From Perkinsus olseni (Eukaryota > Perkinsozoa > Perkinsida): 26,055 nucleotides of DNA. The translations under genes and the position numbers were made by a program. Below are positions 18,601 to 26,055 of this stretch, piece by piece (position 1 is the first letter of the stretch; each line of letters opens with the position of its first letter). Location of the stretch: NCBI GenBank assembly GCA_013115125.1, contig JABANN010000489.1:1-26055 (forward strand). Reading direction: 5' to 3'. The notes beneath the pieces were generated by a model. That model had not been told where the DNA came from, did not search any database, and saw nothing but the letters and a program-made list of their open reading frames with translations.

Positions 18601-20609
18601 ATGAACTCCGGCCCACTTTGCTCATAAGGCTCCCCGAATAAATTTTGAGCAATTGCTCGCCGAGAGGATTCTTCTGGACGAAAAGCGATTTCATTTCCGT
18701 CGGATGTCCCACTGCATCATTGTATAATTTCCGGGTAAGAAAAACCAGCTTCGTCCTAGAGAGCATCCGATGGTGGGTCTATCATGATCTGGATCGCGAT
18801 GGCCGGATATCGTGGAGTTGCCGTGGTGGGAGTGGGGGTGCTTGCCGCCCTCGGGCGCGATATCGAAATCTCCGGCGACAGTGAGGATACCGACCAAAGC
18901 TCCTAGGAAGCAATTTCTCGGCAATTCTGACTTCTTCTAGCTGCTGTATTCACCAAGGCAGAGACGAAATCGGCTGCGCATCATCAAAGGTTTCCGTGCT
19001 GAGGCGCCGGTCGTGTCGCTGAAGCAATGGACTCACTTTGTGAAAACGACTCTACAGGACAGGGAGTCGTGCCGCCCGGAAGAGGTCTTGCAGAAGTAAG
19101 ATTAGATTTGCTCAACCAAGATGGGGCTGATGACGTTATGTGGGAGCCGTTCATATCGGTAATGATGAGGAATGAAGTTGAGTTGGCCAGCATTGGCCAG
19201 CTGTTGCAGGCGGATACCCGGGATGCGGCTCGATGTCTCTGCAGCATCGCAGCCGTTTTCATTCTACAAAGAGTAGCGGATGGGTGTACGTCGATGGCCG
19301 TACAGATGCGCACTCCTGCGCGATGACCATACAACGAACAATATATTGTATTATGATATGCGTATATAGTGAAGCAAAGCCTGCGTGCTATCGGGGTCAA
19401 GTGCCGAGGCAACTCTCCTGCCATGCCCGATGCTTCATCCTTGAATAGTTCCGATTGATTGATGAGGATTCCGTCTTCTGTATTCCCAACCTGGGCAGCG
19501 AAATTGCGTTGAAAATGAACCTTTCATTATGAACGTCAAACAACCAGAAGAAGTCAGACTGATTCCTCGGGTGAAGTCGCTCGGGGTCCCTCCCTTTCTT
19601 GTTACTTTTCCTCTCCCTCCTTCCTGGAAGGAAGGAGGGAGAGGAAACACATCCTCTCTGATACCCGTTTGGATCTTAATGCTGCCGGCCGCGTGCAGCT
19701 CACAAATCTAGCATGTTTCAAATATGTTATCCATTGGTATTTTTCCGCAGGTTCATGATTTGGAAAAAACCTTCGTGAAGATTGATGTCGACCATGATGG
19801 TGTGATACAGTTCTCGGAGCTCCTCAGAGTCATTGCTCCAACGGACAGGAAGGACATGCAATCGGTTTTTCGGATGCTGGGAAAAAGTACAGGTAGCGGA
19901 AAAGGGCAGGTGAGTCAGTCAGCCCTCCAAAGGTCGTGAGATCTATTCCCAGCAGCGGCGTTTTAGATTGTGGACGATGAGGATGATTTTGAAGTCGAGT
20001 ATTCACAATTCTTAGCTGCAGCCGTACATATGCGGTCTGAAATGTTCCGAGACAGAATGCGGGAGATCTTTGGAAGGTTCGACATCGACGGCAACGGCAC
20101 GATCTCGGAAGACGAGCTCAAGTAGGCATCTTCGCCGGGAAGATTCACGCTCCCGCACCAGCGGGATGGTTAACCGCTGTCTCAAAACTCACAAAATTGA
20201 ATCTTCACTTGCTGAGTTGTAGGCGACCAGTCGGACCAGCCTGGTTTTGCCGATAGATATCGAATAGGGGACGCCAGTCGGGAGTTGGAGGCCGCGCGGC
20301 GGTACTTACGGACAATGCGTGAAGCCAGGGCGTTTGAAAGGACAGATCGTCGCTTGAAAATCCGAGATTTTTGCTCTCTCGTGCCTATCGGTAGCGACTC
20401 TCTGCAGGACCATTCTCTCGCATAGCCCTTCGACTGGCGACGATTTGGATGCCGAAGTTGCCGATCTCCTGGCTAAATTCGACAAGGACGGCAACGGTGT
20501 GATAGACTACGAGGAGTTCTTGGCCGCGATGGACGACGATGAGGGCAGCCGAGACAAGACTTGGGTTTGGGCTCAGCGGCATGAGATTCATAGCGTAGGG
20601 GACGCGTAG
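15629..20609 (+). CDS. Calcium-dependent protein kinase (CDPK), 14 exons, about 515 residues
   Basis: Exons: 15629-15670, 15756-15817, 16030-16168, 16212-16270, 16322-16415, 16465-16525, 16630-16721, 16773-16816, 17174-17323, 17371-17546, 17852-17964, 19751-19909, 19967-20121 and 20408-20609; all phases agree. Kinase domain in order: glycine loop LGHGATATV, FALKS with the ATP lysine, HPNICRLAYVFE, VMELCRGPDL, HRDIKPSHFM, DFGLARRIG, GTLSYMAPECLE, KCDIWGVGVICHLLLTGKMP and LPSERFSARQAL. A CDPK junction segment follows (VLESMRRYAVANSLRKAALN), then four EF-hands: DVDHDGVIQFSE, a degenerate second (DDEDDFEVEYSQ), DIDGNGTISEDE and DKDGNGVIDYEE. Family role: Ca2+ binding to the EF-hands releases junction autoinhibition of a Ser/Thr kinase. 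The HRD-loop asparagine is histidine here. The end of exon 8 is uncertain (an alternative GC donor at 16844). Exon 1 is tentative; the ATG at 15750 is an alternative start. Confidence 0.93.
15671..15755 (+). other. CDPK intron 1: antisense tRNA-Glu-like sequence
   Basis: The 85-nt intron GTAAGGAGG to GATGCAG. Its reverse complement contains an A-box-like ATGGTCTAATCGTTGTGAT, then CAGGCGGTCCCAGGATCGAT as in tRNA-Glu T-arm contexts. It is the only intron here where a 5' tRNA half is also visible; the cloverleaf is degenerate. Confidence 0.55.
15818..16029 (+). other. CDPK intron 2
   Basis: 212 nt, GTAAGATACTCGACCTGCC to GGATCAG. The 5' end resembles a half copy of the GTATCTT/AAGATAC element family. 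Joining gives TGEEFALKS across the boundary. Confidence 0.75.
16169..16211 (+). other. CDPK intron 3: antisense tRNA 3' half
   Basis: The 43-nt intron GTGAGCTTCCCTGGGATCG continues AACCGAGGACC and ends TTCGCAG. The reverse complement starts CTGCGAA (anticodon loop), then GGTCCTCGGTTCGATCCC. Essentially the whole intron is tRNA-like. Confidence 0.85.
16271..16321 (+). other. CDPK intron 4: sense tRNA T-arm
   Basis: The 51-nt intron GTCGGTGGTTCGAATCCCAG continues TGGGAGTATTTCTG and ends TTTGTCTCAG. The donor GT sits in the variable loop of the tRNA-like segment. Confidence 0.85.
16416..16464 (+). other. CDPK intron 5: sense tRNA 3' half
   Basis: The 49-nt intron GTAATCGAAAGGTCCCCGG continues TTCGATCCC, AAGGGATGGCATTTC and ends TATCAG. 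It splits the kinase sequence SNI-VHRDIKP, so its borders are certain. Confidence 0.88.
16526..16629 (+). other. CDPK intron 6: antisense tRNA 3' half
   Basis: The 104-nt intron GTAAGAACC to TTTTCTCAG contains GGAAAAATGCCGCAACCGG then GGATCGAACCGGGATCAC. The A run is the complement of a terminator T run after GCGGCA. Confidence 0.82.
16722..16772 (+). other. CDPK intron 7: antisense tRNA 3' half
   Basis: The 51-nt intron GTAACGCCTCTCCCAGGGAT continues CGAACCCGGGTCATTGG and ends CTCTTCAG. The reverse complement begins CTGAAGA, an anticodon-loop-like heptamer (GAA). Confidence 0.85.
16817..17173 (+). other. CDPK intron 8: long, with degenerate tRNA-like segment
   Basis: Ends TTTTCTAG. Near 16921-16957 it contains CAGTTGACACTCGGAAGGTC followed by GCGGGATCGGTTCC, a worn sense tRNA 3' half. 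The donor is either GTGGGA at 16817 or a GC donor at 16844. Confidence 0.5.
17324..17370 (+). other. CDPK intron 9: ATCGATC palindrome type
   Basis: The 47-nt intron GTGGGTCGGGGTG, then AAATCGATCGCGTGATCGAT, TTGGGCGTCGGCAG. Joining gives STGK-YLSGDRF as in CDPK C-lobes. Confidence 0.82.
18302..18766 (-). CDS. Hypothetical 141-residue protein nested in CDPK intron 11
   Basis: Minus-strand exon 18766-18510 (MLSRTKLVFLTRKLYNDAV) joins through a 39-nt intron (GTGGCG to GCGCAG) in phase 2 to exon 18470-18302, which ends AAGNLTMGILSLAVR-stop. The second exon is rich in aromatic and small residues (RPWAYGASSAWGAGFECYR). No family is recognised. Upstream minus-strand sequence to about 18924 stays open (GILTVAGDFDIAPEGGKHP, then a His/Asp-rich run), so more 5' exons are possible; a CTCTAG just inside the ATG could be the true acceptor. 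Confidence 0.55.
19027..19326 (+). CDS. Putative ORF in CDPK intron 11, same strand
   Basis: One hundred codons open from an ATG, with helical, balanced composition (LAEVRLDLLNQDGADDVMW, LASIGQLLQADTRDAARC). It has no domain match I recognise and no link to the CDPK frame. It could be a separate small gene, an exon of an alternative transcript, or chance. Confidence 0.3.
   Translation: MDSLCENDSTGQGVVPPGRGLAEVRLDLLNQDGADDVMWEPFISVMMRNEVELASIGQLLQADTRDAARCLCSIAAVFILQRVADGCTSMAVQMRTPAR
19607..19647. repeat. Perfect 18-bp inverted repeat, 5-nt loop
   Basis: TTTCCTCTCCCTCCTTCC, loop TGGAA, then GGAAGGAGGGAGAGGAAA. It would form a strong hairpin in the pre-mRNA of CDPK intron 11, about 100 nt before the acceptor. 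Confidence 0.95.
19910..19966 (+). other. CDPK intron 12: degenerate sense tRNA 3' end
   Basis: The 57-nt intron GTGAGTCAGTCAG contains CCAAAGGTCGTGAGATCTAT, then TCCCAGCAGCGGCGTTTTAG. The T run and AG are fused as in the other sense copies. Confidence 0.7.
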
Positions 20610-20951
20610 ACGCGGAATGATCAGTCATCGTCAGTGATGGTTCGGTACACTGATGTAGCATGTCCTGTAGCATGGACAAGTATGGACTTGTCGACTCACA
20701 CCGAGTGCCTTATTTTTCTGATCTGTCGATAATAATATGAACTTCATATTGATAAATCAGTCAGCAGGAATTTTACTGAAAATTCACGATTTTTGATCCG
20801 GCGCGTTAGAGTACATCTAATGGGAGTATCTGAATCTGTAGGAGGGGTTGGCGAGCGTGACTGATGTCAGTTGAGTCGGAAAGACAGTCAATCCTTCCAG
20901 TCAACCCGAGGCTGGCTAGAGGGTTGCCATAAGGAATCCTCGAGCACCACA
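20610..20951. other. Downstream of CDPK, no gene supported
   Basis: Presumed 3' UTR and spacer; contains the palindrome AATATGAACTTCATATT. Short frames toward 20.9 kb may belong to the next coding segment but could not be joined. Confidence 0.4.
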
Positions 20952-21224
20952 CTCGTAGTGGAATGGGGTTGATCGCACTGGCTCCCTTCAGGCTCCCCTG
21001 CTGGACAAACACAGTCCCTATGTCGGTACCTTCGCCCATGCCCCGGGAGTGTCACCGATCTCAAGACGATCCTCGTCTGTGGGGGAGCTCTCACCGAGGC
21101 GGAAGGCTTCGAGCCCGAGTCCAACGGTAACGCTGTCGGCTAAGTTTTAGCTTCCCTAGTGACCGTTAATTTCAGGCTACCGTTCGTCCAGTACGCCCCT
21201 TCCCCAAACCTGCGTCGTCTCTGG
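20952..21224 (+). CDS. Partial hypothetical protein, two linked exons
   Basis: The exon from 20952 (after CTCGTAG) reads DRTGSLQAPLLDKHSPYVGT and a Ser/Pro/Arg-rich stretch (VSPISRRSSSVGELSPRRKA). The donor GTAACG after SPSPT pairs with TTTCAG at about 21176 to continue ATVRPVRPFPKPASSL in phase 0. It looks like a disordered, phosphorylation-prone region. Upstream and downstream exons were not resolved; 21315-21530 is open (EFVESLKCSGVPVRVEQT) and may belong to it. Confidence 0.5.
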
Positions 21225-22232
21225 TTACCTGCTGTGAACGAGGCGGCTGTGTTGTGATGTGATTACATTTGACTGCTTTCTTAATTTATTGTACTTTGAT
21301 GAATTTGCTTGACAGTTGAGTTCGTCGAGTCACTGAAGTGTAGTGGGGTGCCTGTGAGGGTCGAGCAGACGGTAAATCGTACTGAGCTGAAAGCTACCCG
21401 ATACGCCGCGTATCAGCCGAGACCCGAACTCTCACGACGCCGTGCTCAACATTGGACGTTGTTTTCCGCTCAAACTCGTCCTCGCACCACCTCGACTTTT
21501 CGTCTTAATCATCGCTTTCGAATCTGTTAGTAGTAGCACCCACAGTGGCTGACTCATCACCTGGGAGGAACATAATGACTGAGTATAATGGCAAGCAAAG
21601 CTTCTTCTGCTGTCCACTCCACCCGATGGGCTACGACCGTTACATGCAGCGATTAATGAGCGACGGAGATCCGTGCGTACGCGTGCGAAGAGAATCGTCG
21701 GTGCCAATGCGTTCAACGAGTTGATGTTTCCCGTTGTCAACGGGACGCGTCATGTCCGGTTCGCGAAGAGACTGGCTGATTGAGAACACAACACCCACGG
21801 TTTTGCCGAAGGGAATCCAATCTCTCATCTGCTGTCTTCATATCATCCGCCACTTGGGTGCAGCTTATCGTCTTATCGTCGCAAGATAGGATCAGCGACA
21901 TGGACATTTTGCGATTTTGTCCCCCTTGCCAGCAGGCTGGTGCCCTGAGCAGCAGCTAGGGTCGTCAGATGCTCGATAACGGCTCGAGCGGACGTTGAGC
22001 TTTTATCGGCATTACTCGCTGAGTCAGTGACTGTAGTTAGTGCAATGGTGGGTAGTGCGGCACTACTAGTGCCCACGTTTCGAGCCCAGAACCGGCATAT
22101 TCAGCCGACTTTATGTGCTGTATCGACCAGCCTGTCTACCGCAGAGAGGAGACATCGCTTCCCGAGGTTGAAACGCGACTAGAAAGTGGCTCTTGGGTGG
22201 CAGGGTTCTGCGGTCCGTAGACTGCGACGAGA
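21225..22232. other. Unresolved stretch
   Basis: Contains short open frames on both strands, for example a 49-codon plus ORF at 21575-21724 (MTEYNGKQSFFCCPLHPMGY) and a Ser/Thr/Ala-rich minus frame at 21873-22076. None could be joined to a neighbour in phase. Confidence 0.35.
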
Positions 22233-22792
22233 ATGGCGGTTCCGCGTCAGGACGACCGGCACCCTGAACTATGGTACCTCCTCGAGGACGCAAGGGCTCT
22301 GAGAGTTCTAGGCAAACAACGCTAGCTAGATCAATGCAGGGACTCTCGGAATTAGTTTCCTGCAGTACCGCAGGTACTGCAGGTGCAATTTTGAATCAGC
22401 TCCCTTCATTGTCGTCTTTGATGTGGAAGCCTCGTTGTGGTTCCCGCATGAGATCTCTGGACAAAGCTGCACCGGTGTGCTCTGCATCCGCAGGGTCAGG
22501 TCCCGCGCACAGGAAGACTAGCGTCCCGCCGCGACGCGGTCTGCGGTGCGGAGAGGCTCCAGAATTGCTCTTCAACCTCAGCTTAGCCAAAGCTTGCAAA
22601 TTTGGGTCTAATGTGAGAAGGCCCTCGTTGGTCCTCGAAAGGGAACCTGAGAGGACCACTATGCAGGATGGAGCTGCTAAGAGCCACTACGAGTTCGATG
22701 ATGAATTCACGACCAGTGAAGGTTCGGAGAATCACCTGTTTTGTCAAGAAAGCCTCGTCCGACACTCCAGGACTTCGAGGCAGTCTCTGTAA
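22233..22792 (+). CDS. Putative coding segment, unresolved
   Basis: An ATG at 22233 opens MAVPRQDDRHPELWYLLEDA and stops after 30 codons. An overlapping plus frame is open from 22271 to 22792 (173 codons) and includes EFDDEFTTSEGSENHLF. The composition looks coding, but the two frames overlap and splice sites are ambiguous. No family is recognised. Confidence 0.35.
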
Positions 22793-23129
22793 TTTCTGTA
22801 AGTTCTACTTATCCACGGGAGTTGGCTCCCTTTGGTCCCCCTGTTGGCCCGCTATGGCTCAATGCGGTGATTTATGTGATTGTTGCCACTAGCGGATATA
22901 AATGATTCTGACAACTCCCTCATTGGTTATCTGTTCGAAAGGTACCCCTACACCACTTGTTACGTTCTCATGATATTCTTCGCCAGCCGTCTGTTGACCG
23001 TCAGCATTTACTCTTTTAAGCCGGTCACCTTGTGACACGACACATTGAGATTAAGTCCGAAACTTGTGTGATTTTCCCCCTCATTCTTGTCCCTTTATTC
23101 ATTTTGTTATCAGACCAGTCTAGACGAAC
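22793..23129. other. Non-coding spacer, probable 5' flank of next gene
   Basis: T-rich, with stops in all frames. It ends in a pyrimidine tract and TTTTGTTATCAG at about 23113, a good leader acceptor 17 bases before the next ATG. Confidence 0.5.
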
Positions 23130-23429
23130 ATGGCCGATGTTCACTTCTTAGGTAATGTCTTCGATGTACTAGGAAGTTGGTGGACTTTTTTTGGGTTCTT
23201 GTTGTTTTGGTCTTCCCTTTCACTAACCTGACCTGACTAGAATCCTTCAATCGATTCGGTCTTGGAGGCCGAGTCTTCGGTGGTCGCTGCCGTCAATCCC
23301 AATGAGTATTTCCTGCGCCAACCCACAGCGGCATATACCCTTTCGATATCGCCATCAGCCGATTACACCGTGCTGGGTCTGATGATGATTCTTACAGACA
23401 CATACCGCTTACTCAGTCCGACTAAGTGA
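23130..23429 (+). CDS. Small hypothetical protein, two exons, 74 residues
   Basis: Exon 23130-23165 (MADVHFLGNVFD) joins in phase 0 through a 75-nt intron (GTACTAGG to GACTAG) to exon 23241-23429, reading NPSIDSVLEAESSVVAAVNP and ending LTDTYRLLSPTK-stop. Central residues SADYTVLGLMMILTD are moderately hydrophobic. No family is recognised. The second exon has no stops over 63 codons and good composition. Confidence 0.55.
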
Positions 23430-23605
23430 TAGACTACTGTAATTTTCGTATTTCGCTGATCCTATGTTCCTGCGATAAGAAGCAACGCTAAATTCAGCCC
23501 TCCCGATAGAACACAATCAGAGTTAATGTCGTAGAAAGGCAAGCAGCATGTAGGTCAATAGTGTCGCTTGCTCCGACACAACTCGTTATTGTACAAAACT
23601 CCCTT

Positions 23606-26055
23606 ATGGCCACCCCGCCCATCTCTGACTCATCACTACGACGTATCACTGTGCGAGTACATCTCAACGACGAACCACTATCTTCGGGCTCACAAGAGCT
23701 CCTGCTCATTACCACCGTCCTCCACCAGTGGCGAGATCTTGTCGCGAACAAGATCCGAGGGAGGGTTCGGGCTTGGCGTGTGGAACGCTGCCTCCTCCGT
23801 ACGGTGATCGGAAGACACCTGCAAGTATGGCAGAGGCAAATGGTGGCTACCAGATGGTATCGATGTCGCCTGAATGCGAGACTGAAGGACACGCCGAGTC
23901 GAGCGGATCTCTCTGAGGCCGGCGCGCTGACTTCGGTCTACCTCGCAGCCTGGCGGAGAAGAACTTTGGATGTCGTGGAGGCGACCAGACGATTGTCCAG
24001 AGTGAGCGAGGCCAGGGTATAGGGGGAATTTCTACAAGTCGTTTACCTCGTTCAAAGCGACTATCCCCCATCAGGATCACATCCTAGGAGTGACTAGGTC
24101 GTCTGTGTTTCCCGCCTGGCGTCACTTCGTACAGCACCACCGCTTGCTTCGAGGACGCGCAGAGGCGCTGCATCGTCGCAAAGGGCAGCGTCATGTTGTA
24201 GCATACTTCCGCGACTGGTAGGATAGGACAGACGATCCGTAGCACGAGAAGATCCCTTCTCAGGGCTCTAGAGACCTTCAATATCAGCCCACGCATCATC
24301 CGTGCTATGAGGCGAGCGGTCAGAGGAACCTTACTCAGTTGGAAGGATGTGACTCGCCATCTGAGTGCTTGTCGGACAGAGAGTTTATCACAGTGGAAGA
24401 GACGTTGTGAAGAAGCTATTCGAGTGTGGCTTCGAAAGGCCTCGGGACGCGTAGGGGACCGAGCTCAGCGGCAAATTCTCCCCCTCCCTTCCCAGGTATC
24501 GTTCATCCCGTCGCTCATCTGGGCCGATCCATCTCTCCACCTTCGAGTATTCTTTCGGTTGCTGTCGACAATAGCGGTCCGTCGACGACAATTGAGGCAG
24601 TCCTTCTCCCGCGCTGCAGCTTTGAGGAAACGGCATTGCCAAGTCATCAGCGTAGCCAGCACCGTGATGGCTTGGAGGGCTCGTCAACATCACCGAGCAC
24701 ACGTGTCATGGAGATGTCTGAGCAACTGGGCCGAGAGTGCGACGCGAGTAGCAAATCGGCGAGCGCAGGCGAGAACGCTGTTCCGGAGGGTGATGAACAG
24801 AAGGATCGCGTCATGGCGAGGACTGGCGACCCGACGCAGACAGGCCAGGTTGGTCCGGTCTTCCCTCGGGGCATCAGCGTGGTGCCAGATGGAAGCTCAT
24901 GCGTATTGTCACACCGGACCTCAGCGATTACAACACTAACCCCGGTGATGGCATCGTAAGGGCGAATCTACATCGCTGGCGAGCTCTCACTGCTCGCCGG
25001 AAAGAGACGCGAAATTCACGAGAATTAGTAGGTCTCTGATGCTGAATTCAATCCTGATGGCCGAAGTGCCTCAGGTCCTCTTCCTCCGCAACGGACGGTA
25101 TTCTGCTAAGAAAGATACAGCAGCACACTTCAATGCTTGGGTCGACGTCATCTCTCAGCGGCGGCGGTCCGCTGCCGTCCAGCAGTTGTACAACCGAATG
25201 ATGTTGCAACAGCCCTTCACACGCTGGATGGGATGGTCCCAGTCGGTCGTAGCTGCTGATCTAAGTTTGGTTATCCCGAGGCGAAGGGCTGCTGTTGAGA
25301 GCATCTTTGCGGAGTGGAGAAAACTGAGGAAGGCGACGGCCTTCGGTCGGAAAGGTAGGCGACACAGCTGCAGTGTTCAACACCGGGTTTTGCAACACCG
25401 CAGGAGACTATTTCGTAGGAAACCTGACGTGAGGTCTCTAGTAAGGACTCTTCACGTACCTTCGTGAAAACCTTGGCGCGGGTAAAGGAAAGTCGGCGGA
25501 AATATCGATGAATCCTCTAACTTTGGTCGACGGCGCATGGTCCATACTGTGGGCAGCAGTGCGTTACATGCCCAGCACTTCATCCTGTTCAGTGGACTCC
25601 CTGAACAGCCTCATTGACGCCGGTGTCCGGGCTAAGGCGCTCAGGTGGTGGAGGTCTTTCACACTACTGGACGAGCTTGCCGGACGAAGAGTTTCGTGTG
25701 CACAAGATAGGGCCTTCCAGTAGATATTTAGACCCCGGTTCGAATCCCATGACGACCTTCTCAGAGTTTGGCGAAAGCATCAGGCTGTTAGACGATGGAG
25801 GTCTGCCCAGCTTCACAGCGCTGCGGTCGGCTGCCTCCGAGTTTGGCGGCATCGGTACAAACGACGTGCCGCTCGTCGCCGTGCAGATCAGAGGTTGGAG
25901 AGATCTCATTGGACCCGCCTGAGACGGTTTGTCATTCAAGGATGGTCATCGGTTGTCGAATACAAGAAGGGCGTAGCAGAAAAGGTCCACCGATCGGGAC
26001 ACGGACGCTTTCGAGTTTTGGTCTGCTCAGGGAAGGCTCTACAGGGCTGGCAGCG
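23606..26055 (+). CDS. SFI1-like centrin-binding repeat protein, 3' end beyond the window
   Basis: Exons 23606-24016, 24075-24217, 24243-24902, 24925-25027, 25075 to about 25440, a poorly fixed exon ending at 25719, and 25765 onward. About twenty repeats of the SFI1 type occur, spaced roughly 20-35 residues: a Trp preceded by a hydrophobic residue and followed by a basic helix, such as HLQVWQRQMVA, YLAAWRRRTL, TLLSWKDVTR, CLSNWAESAT, RIASWRGLAT, IFAEWRKLRK and CLRVWRHRYK. Family role: a long helix binding centrin at centrosomes, basal bodies or the apical complex of protists. The start (MATPPISDSSLRRITVRV) is the first ATG in frame. Introns include 22- and 25-nt examples and one tRNA-derived intron. 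The window ends mid-exon. Confidence 0.85.
24218..24242 (+). other. 25-nt intron of the SFI1-like gene
   Basis: GTAGGATAGG to CCGTAG. It contains an in-frame TAG, so it must be removed to keep the repeat frame; the flanks join in phase 2. Confidence 0.7.
24903..24924 (+). other. 22-nt intron of the SFI1-like gene
   Basis: GTATTGTCAC to CCTCAG. Removal avoids a stop at 24937 and restores the frame of NLHRWRALTARRK. Confidence 0.7.
25720..25764 (+). other. SFI1-like intron made of a sense tRNA T-arm
   Basis: The 45-nt intron GTAGATATTTAGACCCCGGT continues TCGAATCCCATGACGACC and ends TTCTCAG. It joins RAFQ-VWRKHQAV in phase 2 within the Trp-repeat array. Confidence 0.82.

Larger units (their letters stand above)
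17965..19750 (+). other. CDPK intron 11: 1.8 kb, hosts another gene
   Basis: It begins GTGGGTAACCGGAAGGTTG then TGGGTTCGATTATAAACTCC, a sense tRNA-like 3' half, and ends TTTTTCCGCAG. Exon joining across it is fixed by the canonical CDPK junction-to-EF-hand transition (LTSRE-VHDLEKTF). It contains an antisense two-exon gene and a perfect 18-bp inverted repeat. Confidence 0.8.

Noticed and set aside
18645-18884. Plus-strand EF-hand-like string HDLDRDGRIS inside CDPK intron 11
   Set aside because: No conserved helices flank it, the loop lacks the final Glu, and the minus strand has a better-supported coding frame. All four expected EF-hands are found downstream.
22396-22659. Minus-strand ORF opposite the 22271-22792 frame
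   Set aside because: It looks like a mirror of the longer plus frame, with no splice support; left unannotated.
5563-25764. The tRNA-like segments as separate functional tRNA genes
   Set aside because: Except at 7126-7197 they lack a matching 5' half and acceptor stem; most are 43-55 nt introns.

Overview
This is nuclear DNA of an intron-rich unicellular eukaryote with very short introns. A plant/alveolate-type calcium-dependent protein kinase (CDPK) and an SFI1-type centrin-binding repeat protein point to an alveolate. The general look (many short introns, compact genes on both strands, AG-plus-pyrimidine sites just upstream of start codons as in spliced-leader users) fits a Perkinsus-like lineage best. 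The lineage is an inference. All gene models below were built by hand from reading frames, GT/AG sites and phase bookkeeping.

Layout, left to right: a secreted GH18/chitinase-like protein (592-1753, +); a small secreted cysteine-containing protein (2743-3053, +), convergent with a six-exon unknown gene (3065-4216, -); an eight- or nine-exon unknown gene (4358-5806, -), head to head with a small gene (5825-6180, +); a non-coding stretch with a (TGA)19 microsatellite; a complete tRNA-Gln(CTG) (7126-7197, +); a coiled-coil-rich unknown gene (7323-9011, -); a 2.3 kb repeat-rich stretch (about 9060-11388); a 258 bp element with terminal inverted repeats around a 58-residue membrane ORF (11389-11646); a MIP18/CIAO2 Fe-S targeting gene with six exons (11840-14741, +), whose stop codon overlaps that of a convergent unknown gene (14738 to about 15643, -); a 14-exon CDPK (15629-20609, +) with an antisense two-exon gene inside a 1.8 kb intron (18302-18766, -); a poorly resolved segment with scattered coding exons (20.9-22.8 kb); a small two-exon gene (23130-23429, +); and the 5' part of an SFI1-like gene (23606 to the window end, +).

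The most interesting signal is in the introns. At least fifteen introns in six genes on both strands carry the 3' half of a tRNA (variable loop, T-arm, 3' acceptor strand, often followed by a Pol III-type T run), in either orientation. In the antisense cases the intron's terminal AG is the complement of the conserved C32-U33 of the anticodon loop. In the sense cases the element runs through the T run into a terminal CAG. Two further repeat families also make up introns: a palindrome built on ATCGATC and a 28 bp element with GTATCTT/AAGATAC ends. Together they look like several families of short intron-generating elements (introner-like), one of them tRNA-derived. Very small introns (22-34 nt) are also common.

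Functionally the window is a mix of unrelated housekeeping and signalling genes. Nothing suggests an operon or a single pathway.
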